A stretch of 64,000 nt of DNA from Wolfiporia cocos (Eukaryota; Basidiomycota; Agaricomycetes; Polyporales; Phaeolaceae): NCBI GenBank assembly GCA_029448655.1, contig JACCLO010000004.1:930001-994000 (forward strand). Direction: 5' to 3'. Below, piece after piece: positions 45,173 through 55,635 of the stretch. The translations under genes and the position numbers were made by a program. A model generated the notes under the pieces. It ran no database searches. It saw only the letters and a program-made list of their open reading frames with translations, and was not told the origin of the DNA. Within the stretch, counting starts at the first letter, position 1, and each line of letters starts with the position of its first letter.

Positions 45173-45499
45173 TTGCTAGCCATGAAATTGGCCTGTGACA
45201 GACTGGCCCACCTGAACTGTTAGGGATTGGTACAGACTGCACTGGAACTGTCACCTACTGTCATTGAATGGGCTCTAGTATATCTAAATACTAAAGGGGT
45301 GTGGAGGAAAACTATGTAGTTCTCATGTAGCAACTGTGCATTCATTAGCCCATAGGGTGTACGCTACCATTCCCATGCCATTTTCCATGCCTGGCACCTA
45401 CAACATGTGTGCAGTATTCAAGTCCCTTCAACCATGTTTCATGCATCCTCCCCATGCTGTGCCACGGGGATTTTGTAGCTGCTGTAACATAAATGGCCT
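45173..45499. other. Flanking DNA between LTR nests, no gene seen
   Basis: Target DNA of LTR Z and of the 45500 LTR. It includes the stretch 45226-45295 that resembles 18063-18165. No coding signal is visible. Confidence 0.6.
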
Positions 45500-45673
45500 T
45501 GTCACAGGTTTCTGAGGATTACCACAATTTTTCCCGAATTTCTCTGAATTTCTCTGACTTATCTCATGGATAAGTTGTATGCAACGTAGTTAGTAGCCCT
45601 AACCATGAACCCATCATCTTCTCAAAACCTCTTGAAGGTACTAGAAGCTCACGTCATTACAGACACACCAGTG

Positions 45674-46332
45674 TGTCACAGTTTCTACACCCTACCTTCT
45701 AACAAACTACCTACGCCCATTACAGGGCCTTATTTCATTCATTTACACCCATTACTGGGCCCACAATCCTTAACATTACGATTCCATTAACATTTTCGGG
45801 TCACGTGCCCTCCTGGCATGTAACCTTATCTTATCTCAACTCATATCTAGTCTCCTTAGATTAGATAGCATATACAGGGCTCGATCTTATCGCCCTAATG
45901 ATCATGTGCTCGCCTTCACAGGCTTGCATTACTAACACCATCATGTGCCTCTACTGGTATGTGATTATATTACGTCACTATGGCGCAATATTCACGAATA
46001 CTCGCTGCACACAGACCGCGTACTTTAGGGTACACGAATCGTCTTAGTTGCGTAGCATGTATATATACTACCTCACTAGCAGCATTAGGCCCTAGCTTGA
46101 TCAACTTTGTTATCCGCTACTAAGCCGCCAGGCGATTAGTGTGATAGACGGCGTGTCTCCACTCTCCTCTGTCTGAATAAGACTCCCCAACTTCTAAGTC
46201 CCCATTTCCATTATCTCATTATCTCTCATCTCGCTTGCCTGGGGTCAGCATTTACTCAAGACTCTAGGTGTCATATCAACAAGCTTGAGGGATAGGGCTA
46301 GGGGTTGAGGCATCACAGATAAGTCTGTGACA
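45674..46332 (+). repeat. Solo LTR inside 45500-47154, TSD CAGTG
   Basis: It is 659 bp, TGTCACAGTTTCTAC...TAAGTCTGTGACA, flanked by CAGTG at 45669-45673 and 46333-46337. TATATATA lies near 46050. The 3' end has CACAGATAAGTCTGTG. Confidence 0.93.
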
Positions 46333-46547
46333 CAGTGGTCCAGCTTATCATAGAGTGCTCTGCTTACTCCTTATCTCCACGTCAGCGGCCCAGCTATCAT
46401 AGAGCACCCCACTGACTAAACGTCAATTGACCACTTACATGGCCTATTCCACCATGTTCTATGGACTTCCACTGTAGATGCATAGCCTTACCACTTGTGC
46501 GCACAGACCTTACACATTAGGGCAGGCTTATTAGAAATAGGTACAAT

Positions 46548-46986
46548 TGTCACGAATTCATTGTGACATTTAGGTACGCTACCACCGGGACTCAAACCCC
46601 CGTACCTACGATTAGTAGTCACGTGTCCTGGTCGCTGCATAGTATAGTGGCTACGTTATCTAGTAGCGCCCCCCTTGGTTATCATGCGCACAGCCTCCTT
46701 AGATACTAGCGCCGCCCCTTAGCTACGCACGGACCTACTTTAGGGTAGCTACATATGTCCGCGCTGCGACGCTCCTCTTGTATATAAGGCTGCACAGTCT
46801 GAGGCGTACTCCTCAGACTTGATATTCTAGATGTTGGGCTAGTCCCTCTCAACTCCCTCATGGTGTGCTTGTCTGCGACCACGACACCCTCCTCTCTTCT
46901 TGTCTAAGACTGGGCACCTTACGACTTAAGCAACACCCAGAGGACGGTCAAGACCAACATTAGTACGTTATGACAGTTCTGTGTCA
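46548..46986 (+). repeat. Solo LTR inside 45500-47154, TSD ACAAT
   Basis: It is 439 bp, TGTCACGAATTCATTG...GTTCTGTGTCA, flanked by ACAAT at 46543-46547 and 46987-46991. It has a tRNA-like segment (46570-46660), TATATAAG near 46783, and inverted repeat AGTCTGAGG/CCTCAGACT at 46798-46821. Confidence 0.94.
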
Positions 46987-47154
46987 ACAATGATGTATAT
47001 AAGCTGCTCCTCTGAGGCCTAAGACCTCAGAACTATCAATCTCTTTGATGCTTACATTTAGCCCACAAAGCTAGTGTATTACTTGACTTTAACTCGCCTT
47101 CAGCAAACTCAGTACCAGACCTCAAAAGTCTTTATAAGAGTGAGTCCTGTGTCA

Positions 47155-47828
47155 GGCCTGTACTGTGGATACCTGCTAGAAAATTGTGAGAAATCAAGAG
47201 TAACCAGGAGTTTTTTGAGGCACCACATTTGTTACAAGCAAAGTGATGATGACACCGAGCATCAGCGAGGTGTCAGAAGTGGCTGAGCAGGCAGAGACAA
47301 AGGACAGAAGAGACAGGTGCAGCAGGCTTATCACACACCCTGGGGGTTGGGTGAGCTCACAATGTCTCCATCCAATATCTTATTCTATTAGTTATCATAC
47401 TTAAGTGACAATTGACATCTGTGGCAAAGCCACAGGTAATTAAACTAGTACATTATATGGTCGGAGCCTTAATTGGTAATGGGGAGAGCTAATACATGTT
47501 CAAGCAGTATGCTATGCTAGAAAGTATGCTTAGAGGAACCAACACAACCTAGTATATTAGTCAGCAAAACATATGGCAGCCATCTTGACATCACAGCTGA
47601 ATCATCTGGGGTCTACAGTAAGACATTTCAATTCATTCTTCCTGCACATGTCACTGCCATTACTTATGCAAATGACTGTAGGTTAGGCTAACCTAGCCGT
47701 CACTTTGTTGTATACAATGCATATGATACACACAAGATTCATCAGTACATCAGAATGATTGCAGCAGTCAGGGATGCACAGCAAATGATGGGTATAAAAA
47801 TCAGCAAACATGTGAACACCATAAACTA
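47155..47828. other. Intergenic DNA at the transposon/gene border, no gene seen
   Basis: AT-richer sequence than the LTR nest, without LTR motifs or a supported frame. The right part is the 3' flank of the formin gene (minus strand). Confidence 0.6.
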
Positions 47829-50800
47829 CTAAGCTTCCACTTGGTCCCCCTTCAGCTGAGAATCCGCAGCCAACCCGACCATAGTAACATCTTCCGCTTC
47901 CGACATGGCCTCATCTGCAAGCAAAGGCTCATGAGCGGTGGCATCGCGCCATTCCGTCGTGTGCTCCTCACTGAAAGCCTTGACGGGATTTGTTTCTTTC
48001 CTTCGCCTAGACCGCCTATGTGAACCTGTGCTGGTGGGCGATACAGGTGGCAGCGCGTCGAATCCGTCAGACTTCAGGCGCGCAAGCATATCTCTTGCAA
48101 TGTCGACGGTGTCGTTTCCGGAGGCAGTACCATTCCCCATCAGTGCCTCTGCACTTAATGTCAGAGGTGTGACAGGTCGCGCGGCAGCAGTTTGACGGGG
48201 CCGGCGAGCTTTAAGACCAATACTGTCGCCACTGCGCAATTTCTCGAGTAGGTTGTCGAGAACCGATGTGTCGTCAGTATCCTGGACAGTCGCCTCCTCT
48301 GCCGCTCTAAGCCTGTTCGCTCTTGTTTCTTCGGCTGCTTGCTTTCGTTTTTCCATCGCCAGGCGTTCTTCAGCAATGCTCAAGTTGTCCGCCTTGCATT
48401 TCTGCAGGCACATCATCACATTAGTAACAAAACGGGACACGCGCGATAAACTACCTCCCTTATAGGATGTGACGAATGTCTTGAAAATGCCGTAGAACTC
48501 CGTTGAATTCATCTGCTTTTCATCTTCACCGTAATACTTTACTACTTCAGAATAGATGGAGGCGGCATGGTTCACATCGTCGACCAGATCCTCGACCTGG
48601 GCAGTTGCCTTTCCGATAAACGTCCACATCTGCTTCCCGTACCTGTCATTCTGCTCCATGTCAGAGAAGTGGTCGGTGAGCTCCTTTCTAATTCCCTTGA
48701 GACCTTCGCGAAGCTCAGAAAGACTTTTGCGGACATCCTGCAGGCTGACTGATAGATGAACGTCAGCAATCGGATTCTGCTGAGGAGTACTGACAGACCC
48801 CTGTACGCTTCCGCCGGTGCGTGAAGTTCGTCCAAGAAACTCTCCATGTCCGTGAAGTGCTTGCTGACCGTGCGTTCCAGGAAATGCAGAAGTGTGGTGT
48901 TGTGGACCGATTTAGTATCGACCAACTTCGGCACGGCGTCAGCATTCACCAACAATGCCGATAGACATTGCAGTCGACTTGGCTGACCTTGTTGATGCTA
49001 CTAACCCGGAAACCGAATGCGCCACCTTTGACACCTGTCCCGTTCATGTAGTTCCCGATGAGAAGAATGAGCTGTCACGGTAACATTAGTGATAGTCGTT
49101 GAATACACTTCTCATAGCCGCACACTCAGCAACTCCTTGAAATGCTTTGCGTGTAGCAGCGCATTACCCGCTTCGGACAGTTTTCTCGCGCTCTATTGGA
49201 ACATTAGTTTTTGCCACATCGGAGAGAAGCGGACGCACGTCATCTAGCAACGACCAAGTCTCATCAAACATGCACTTGTACAACATGCCCTCTATCCGAG
49301 GGCCCAATCGCTCAATTTTGATGAGCTGGACCATCAAGCGATCGGAAGGGTGAAGGCCGGCCAATTCTTCCGCATCAGCGTTACGGTAGACATTGAGTTT
49401 CCCAACCTGTGAAACAAACGACACACTCAGACAACTCAACGCCGACAGAATGTACTCAAGAACTGACTTGCTCAGGATTGGGCAAGACTGGCTTGAGTTC
49501 GCTAAGGAATACTTGCGTGCAGACCTCACGATCAAAGTGTCTTATTTTCATAGCAATCTCTTCGGGCTGGAGCCTCTTGACGGTTTGTATGAGGATTTCT
49601 GAAGCAGAATGAGTGGTGCAAAAGTGAGCTGTATCAGCTAAACGTACCAACGCGCTTCTTAGTTTGCGGATCGAGGACACTCTTGAGCTCAGCGCGTTTC
49701 TGTTTTGCTACGGAAACTCACTGAATAAGAATAGTACTCAATGAGAATATTCTTACCCATCAAATTGATGACAAGCTGCTTGGCCTTGAAGTCTTCCTCC
49801 ATCTCCAGCCACACACCGTCCGACTGCAGCTTACGCACCCACTCGGCCTCCTTGTTGGGCTCTTCATCGCTGAAGACAGTCTTCAAGACCTGCTGCTGAG
49901 GCAGCTTGTCCCACTGCAGCTGCTTCATCTTGGTGCCGGGAGTAATCGCCAGGTCCTTACGAGCGGACAACATATTACTGATGCTCGCACTCAGTAACGC
50001 GGACGACCTATTGGAAGCGGGAACTGAACTGGGCGTCGAGGCACCAGACTTCAGCATTGGCGCACCAGGTGGTGGTGGAGGCGGCGGCGGTACAGGAATG
50101 CGACCGCCTGGCGGTGGCGGTGGTGGCGGCGGGGGAGGTGGCGGCGGTAATGAGGAATCCGCACCTGCTGCTGCCGTCGAGCCAATCCGGCCGACGCCGC
50201 CAGGTGGCGGCGGCGGAGGCGGAGGCGGAGGCGGCGGAGGCGGCGGAGGAGGAGGTGGTGGTGGAGGTGGCGGGGGAGGTGGCGGAGGTGGCGGGGGGGC
50301 CACTGATCCCGTGGAACCAGTTGACTGAGACAGTTGTTCGCCGACCGAGACGGCGGCCCCAGTTAGTTGATGTGGCACTGACGAACCATGGGATGACAGT
50401 GCTGAGGAGATCGCAGATGATCCTGTTGGCGGATGACCTTTTCCGATGATACGAAGCTGCTCGCCGGTGGCATCTCCCACTGGTGACATGCCGCTATCGA
50501 CAGATGTAGCAGAGCTGGCATAGCTGGGGTCATACGACCCGCTCTTCGTAGAGTTTGTCAGCCTATACTCGCTGTCCACATCGTGGCTGTCTCTCGTATC
50601 AACAGCTGAGCTTCCGCTGCGTATGCTAGCGCCGTCGTCCGCGGCGGGCAGCATGACATTGCTCAGTTTGGAAGATGAGGCGCTGAATTCGCCCAAAGGC
50701 GGACGCCGGTCTTTACGCCGAGGTGAACCTCGAATACTGCGAGGACTAGATGATGGGCTGCCATTCTTCGGATACTGTGACGCTTCATTCTCAATTGTGT

Positions 50801-53196
50801 CATTCACTCGGGTCAGTGGGACTTACCATAGCGCCTTCAGCCAGCTGCTGCTGGATCTGTTCTTGGACAATCTCATCGTCGGCATCCATGAACTGGGACG
50901 TGTGTCCACCCTCAGAGATTCTAGATACCTTGGGCGACTTCGTTCGTCCCTTAGCAGCACCCGATGGACGGTGCTTGCTGGACCCCGGTTTTTGCGACGT
51001 CGCATCATCGTCCTCGGATTCACCAGTGTCCTCCTGACTACCAGTCGCGCCATCACCCTTCTTACGACGCTTGTGCTTCTCGCGTCCCTCAAGGATACTA
51101 ATGGTCTTGTCCCTTTGAAAGTGCCTTTCCAGCGTCTCGATCAGCGACTTGCGGTCCATAGCGCCCGCATTGTCGATAATCTTGCTGACGCCGCCCTTTC
51201 CAACTTCCTTCAGCATCCGGAATAGTTCCATGATCTGCGCCTCAAGCTGCGCGATTTGCTCCTCGTATCCCGCCTTCTGTGTCTCTAGTTGACCCTGCAG
51301 GCGTTTCGTGTTCTCGCGCGAGACCTGAAGCTTCTCCTCCAATCGGCCGACTTTGGCTTTGAGCGCGCCGACAAGCCCATCACCACCCTGCGCAACCTCA
51401 CTCTCTAGCTCCTCCTTTTCGAGACGCAGACGAAGCGCAGTCGCGTTCACCCGCGCGAGTTCGTCTTCGAGGTCACGGTACCGATCTGCTTCGTTGAGCT
51501 GCGCGATGATGCGCGTGACAGAATTCCCGAGGCGCTGCTCCGCATGCTCGAGCTTTTTGTCGAGAACGACGTCGGTAATGAGCGAGTCGACGAATTGGTA
51601 GTAGTGCACAAGCTGTGAGCCTTCCTCGCGAATTAGCAGCAGATGCTGCATGATCGACAGGAAATAGTCCGCAGCCTTCGAACCGTGCGTCTTGTGCTCC
51701 AGAGCTTTGTACACATCCTCTGGATCTGCGAGGTTGCGCAAAATCTCCGCGTCCAGCTGCTCCTTGAGCTTGGCCTCGATATCATCGAGTTGCACTTGTA
51801 TTTGGAATAGGTGAGAGTCAATGGCAGGTACATCGAATGTGCGGCAGACGTCCAGAATGCGGGGAAGTCCCGCAAGCTGCATCTGCGACCTGTGGTGCAC
51901 TCGCAGGTCGAGATCGGTGATGGTTTGAAGTATGACTTGAATAAGGAGCAAATTGGCAATCTACGAGAGGACGACAGTCAGCGCGGAGATTGGAACTACA
52001 AGCAAGGTCGCACCGTACAGTGTAATCATTGAGCGAGCTCTCAATTCCTCCGTGCTTGCGGATATCTTCGCTCGCGCCAACCAGCGTGCCCATTTTGCCC
52101 CGCCCAGACAGTGTGTTGTCGAGCGACTTGAACCAGTATGCGTAGCAGTTCTTCCCTTCGCCATTGCTTGCACTCAGCTGCTCGAGAGCTGCTAACGCGC
52201 GCGGATGGGCAGCCCCATCTTCCCATGCGGCTACGAAGACCAATATATCCAAGATAATCTTGCGAGTGGGCAAATGGGGTGTATTGAGAGACGAAGCAAT
52301 CTGGACGACGAGTTGCTCGTGTTGAAGCCCTTCCCTAGCAGCCCACTGTGCACTTTGTCAATGACATCGCTCGGAGTTGATATGCTACATGACATACGCC
52401 AATGTTCAAGATGTGCTTCAGACACTTGGCGATCTCGTATTCCAAGTCAATGTCATCTTTGCGCCTACGGAGTTGTTACCACGCGTCGCGCGTACCATAG
52501 CATGGACACTGACCGTTGCGTGCTCTTGCGGCTTATATGCAGCAGGGTCTGCGCAAGCACAGATGTCCCTTGAAGATCAACGAAGTCTTTAAACCAGCTG
52601 GCAACGGCAAATCAGATGCGCGACTTACATGTCGTCTGCACGGCGACTCACCCCATTTCCTTGCTCCGCAACGAAACCTGCAGGCTCTGTGCCTGCTTGC
52701 CAGTGATCGTCTTGTCGAGAAACTTGCGGATGTACCACTCTGGCGTGCCCTCAACGGCGGCGGTGGAGGCACCCTGGCCCGCCTCCTGCATCTTGCGGGC
52801 CTGCTCCTCGCGGTGGCGCTCCTCCTTCCAGCGGATCTGCTCGTCGTTGTAGACTATGTGCCACTTCTGGTCAATAGGGAGGTTCGGCAAGTCTGGAATG
52901 TCGCGCAGCCGCATAATGTGCTGGAACATGCTCTCGATCTCCTCGTCATTCTCGGGGCGCGGAAAGTAGAACTCCTCCTGCATTCCCAGCTTGTGCAGCG
53001 AATGGGAGAGTGTGGCAAGCGCGGGGTGGTTGATCTCAATTGCAGACGGAGAGGGTATATGGCGGGAATTGCGACTAGAGTCTGAGCGAGCGGTGGCTAT
53101 GGACGAGAAGGACGTCGGGCGTAATGTGCGGTCATGGTCGTGCGCAGAGAGCGACGACTGTCGGGGCCTGCTCTTCTTCTTGAAGAAGGTCTCCAT
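47829..53196 (-). CDS. Diaphanous-type formin (Bni1/SepA/Cdc12-like), multi-exon
   Basis: Formins nucleate and elongate unbranched actin filaments for polarity and the cytokinetic ring, under Rho GTPase control. I chose the start METFFKKKSRPRQ at 53196. Domains in order: GTPase-binding region (about 53020-52640, with LRDIPDLPNLP and PEWYIRKFLDKTITGKQ); FH3 armadillo region (52600-51500); long coiled coil (about 51560-51150, with RLRLEKEELESEV); a disordered Ser-rich stretch; FH1 with two uninterrupted polyproline runs (about 50060-50310); FH2 beginning TPGTKMKQLQWDKLP (near 49940) through GNYMNGTGVKGGAFGFRV (about 49010) to about 48440. A DAD-like LDNLLEKLRSG (about 48215-48265) is followed by basic residues. 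GBD plus DAD implies autoinhibition. About ten short introns are needed. It is expected to be a single full-length gene, roughly 1600-1700 aa. Confidence 0.92.
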
Positions 53197-53414
53197 TGCG
53201 GAGAATTCGCGGGAGTTGTGCAGGCCCAGCGAGCACCGCGGGTGAGAGAGCAGCAGGGAGTCGATGGAGGACAGGTGCTGGGCGCGGTCACCAGCGGAAG
53301 CAGCCCTGCAACATGTGCAAACACGAGCTGCTAACGAGATCGGTGCGATCTCGGTAATGACTGCACGCGCAGTTCGCGCGCCATGTGTATCCTGCCCTCT
53401 GCGATCTTTGAGCT

Positions 53415-53510
53415 GGTGGCGTGGCCGAGTTGGTCTAAGGCGTTGGATTTAAGCTATTCTTGATTCCCAATGGGCGTGAGCCCGCGCGAGTTCGAACCTC
53501 GCCGCCACCA
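53415..53510 (+). tRNA. tRNA-Leu (anticodon UAA) with a short intron
   Basis: The acceptor stem GGTGGCG (53415-53421) pairs with CGCCACC (53503-53509), with discriminator A at 53510. The A box is TGGCCGAGTTGG. The T arm is GCGAG-TTCGAAC-CTCGC, and the long variable arm TGGGC...GCCCG is typical of leucine or serine tRNAs. The anticodon region reads TTTAAG followed by an intron of about 11 nt. One A-C mismatch closes the anticodon stem in my fold. Confidence 0.88.
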
Positions 53511-53574
53511 AGATTTCACGAATTTTTTTGACTGGCATTCAGCAACTACAAGTACATGATATACAAGCACACCC

Positions 53575-54625
53575 TTAAAACAACTAGTGCGACCATAAGC
53601 ACTCATTGGTAGCAACGGAAGACAGAAACTCACGCTGGCAATGGAATCCTTTCCTCCCGGACGCTCTCGCACGCTGTGATGGACTGAATCAGTGTTCCTG
53701 ACGAGAGAAGCGGCTGCCATACCGGCGAGTGGGCTTGAATTCTGGCTCGGCGGGCGCATCCCACAAACTGCTAGTGTTCGAAGCGGACCGCCTAGCGTTG
53801 CTGAGCAAAGTCGGCATCAGGATTTTGATGTCCAATAACAATTTATTTGCATACCTCGGTCGTACGTCGCTTTCAGCTCCCGCATTCATGCTCAGGGGCT
53901 CTTCGGTCTTGACCTCCGTGACCACCGCAGGAGCCTGTACGCGGTAAGCCGGTCAGCACACGGACTCTGGACGAACATCGCTGGAATATACCTGCGTCGA
54001 ACGCGGCGGCGCGTTAGCGAGAGCGTCGTCGTTCACGCCAAAGATGTCCGTCTGCGCACCGCCAGGTGCCGTGCGGACGCGTCGCGACGGGCGGTACGCG
54101 TTCTGCACCGGCTCTGCTACCAAACACCACATCACGAACCTGATCCATTATTGCACGACTTCTGACCGCACCTGGAGAAGCAGGCTGAGCCGCGGGTGTA
54201 GCCACGGGCGCCTCTGCCAGCTCTGCGGATGCGCTCGCGTCGGACACACTGAAGGTCCCGAAGCGGGCATAGCGCGGGAGCTTCTGAATGTTTGTGAAGT
54301 TGGGGTCAACCGTCACGCCTACGTATCTGCGCGTATCGGGCAGGTAAGCTGTGATGAGCAGCATGTGGGACAGACCGCAGACGCGCTTACTTGAGGAACT
54401 CGAGAAGCTCGCGTTTGGTGAAGACGATGTTGGTCGTGTCCCAGTCGAGCATGCCTAGTCTGTGGCCTCAGGAGGTGATACACAGAGTCGACTGACGCGA
54501 CACACCCAGGTTGGCTGCCCAGTCGCGCTCCGAGTTGGGGTCGAACTTGTTCGATGGGGTGAGTCTGCACGAGGTGGTTACTCTCTGCAACAGGGTGCCA
54601 GCGCAGAGCATACACACGTAGACAT
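53575..54625 (-). CDS. Conserved protein with repeated R-R-V-R-x-x-PGG motifs, unnamed
   Basis: Model: ATG at 54625 with a tiny first exon, an intron ending GTGCAG, then TPSNKFDPNSERDWAANL, LDWDTTNIVFTKRELLEFLK, RYVGVTVDPNFTNIQKLPRYARFGTF, a proline/alanine linker, RPSRRVRTAPGGAQTDIFG, an acidic stretch, and FKPTRRVRERPGGKDSIASLF ending TAA at 53575. The two RRVRxxPGGxx(T/S)I motifs resemble the PPGG repeats of small microtubule-associated proteins of the Jupiter/HN1 type, but I cannot claim homology. It lies head-to-head with COQ7 (54753), leaving about 130 bp for both promoters. Exon edges in the middle (53940-54010) are approximate. Confidence 0.62.
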
Positions 54626-54752
54626 GGCCGTGAGTTGAGTTTGGGTGGATGGATGATGGTGAATAGGCGCGACGCGCCTCGCGCCTTAAGTACCCGAATC
54701 ACGTGTGACGTGACGACGTTGTCCTCTTGCTCCGTACTACTCAGTGTCCGGA

Positions 54753-55576
54753 ATGAAGCTGGCGACATTGCAGGCCCTGCATGCCTCCGCGCGACACAAT
54801 CTCGCTCATACGTCTCGAAGATCGCTAGCAACCGAAGCTCACACAAAACGACGTCTTGCTTCCGATGCTTACACCGGCGCACAGCAGTCAACCGATGCGG
54901 CCGTCTCAACTACCCCCGTATTTCAGCTCCCAGAACGCCAGCGACGCACGCTCGAAAGTGCCCTGCGTGTCGACCAAGCGGGCGAACTCGCCGCCAATGC
55001 CATCTATCAGGGGCAAATGGCCGTCCTCGGGCGCGATCCGGCGACGGGACCGTTGATACAAGTGAGGACGTCTGCTACAGCTGGTCCGTCGACGACACTA
55101 GTTGAATTTTCCCCAGGACATGTGGGACCAGGAAAAGAAGCACCTCGCAGTCATGAACAAGCTGCAATTGCAGCACCACGTCCGGCCGACGCTCCTGTGG
55201 GAGGTGGCGCGCCTGGGCGGGCTCAGCCTGGGAGCGGTCACGGCACTCATGGGACGCGAGGCGGCGATGGCATGCACGGAGGCCGTTGAGACGGTTATTG
55301 GCGAGCACTATGACGAGTGAGTACACTGCATCTCTGCGCGTCAGCGTACCATAGCTGACATATCACAGTCAACTGAGGGACATGGAATCGTTACCCGGCG
55401 ACCATCCGAGTGTTCCGCTGCTCAAGAACGTGATTGCAGAGTTCCGGGACGACGAGCTCGAGCATTTGGACATTGCAATGGAGAACGACTCGCAGCGCGC
55501 ACCGGCGCATGCATTACTGAGCACAGTGGTCGGCGCAGGGTGCAAAGTCGCCATTGAACTGTGCAAGAGGTTCTAG
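54753..55576 (+). CDS. COQ7: COQ7/CAT5, 5-demethoxyubiquinone hydroxylase, mitochondrial
   Basis: COQ7 hydroxylates demethoxyubiquinone in ubiquinone synthesis, on the matrix face of the inner mitochondrial membrane. Three exons: 54753-55061, 55117-55316, 55369-55576, giving 238 aa in frame. The N-terminus ([23 protein letters not shown]) is basic and amphipathic like a mitochondrial presequence. Diiron ligands are visible: [10 protein letters not shown] (E), WDQEKKHL (ExxH), [11 protein letters not shown] (E) and DDELEHLD (ExxH). Length and spacing fit fungal COQ7 with both halves of the four-helix fold. The first in-frame ATG is 54753. Confidence 0.95.
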
Positions 55577-55635
55577 AGTTGTGTTATACGAGTAGACTTG
55601 TAATGCAATAGAAACAGAGGTGCGGATGTAAGCTT

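Larger units (their letters stand above)
45500..47154 (+). repeat. Solo LTR at the right border of the nest, TSD GGCCT
   Basis: It runs TGTCACAGGTTTCTG...AGTCCTGTGTCA, flanked by GGCCT at 45495-45499 and 47155-47159. TATATAAG lies near 46996, an inverted repeat TCTGAGG/CCTCAGA at about 47010-47030, and GTGAGTCC near the 3' end. Holds 45674-46332 and 46548-46986. Confidence 0.93.

Noticed and set aside
49906..50449. Plus-strand glycine-rich and glutamate/alanine-rich frames
   Set aside because: They are the reverse strand of the formin FH1 polyproline region.
54319..54909. Minus-strand 196-codon frame overlapping the COQ7 start
   Set aside because: It runs antisense through COQ7 exon 1 and conflicts with the better supported divergent gene model.
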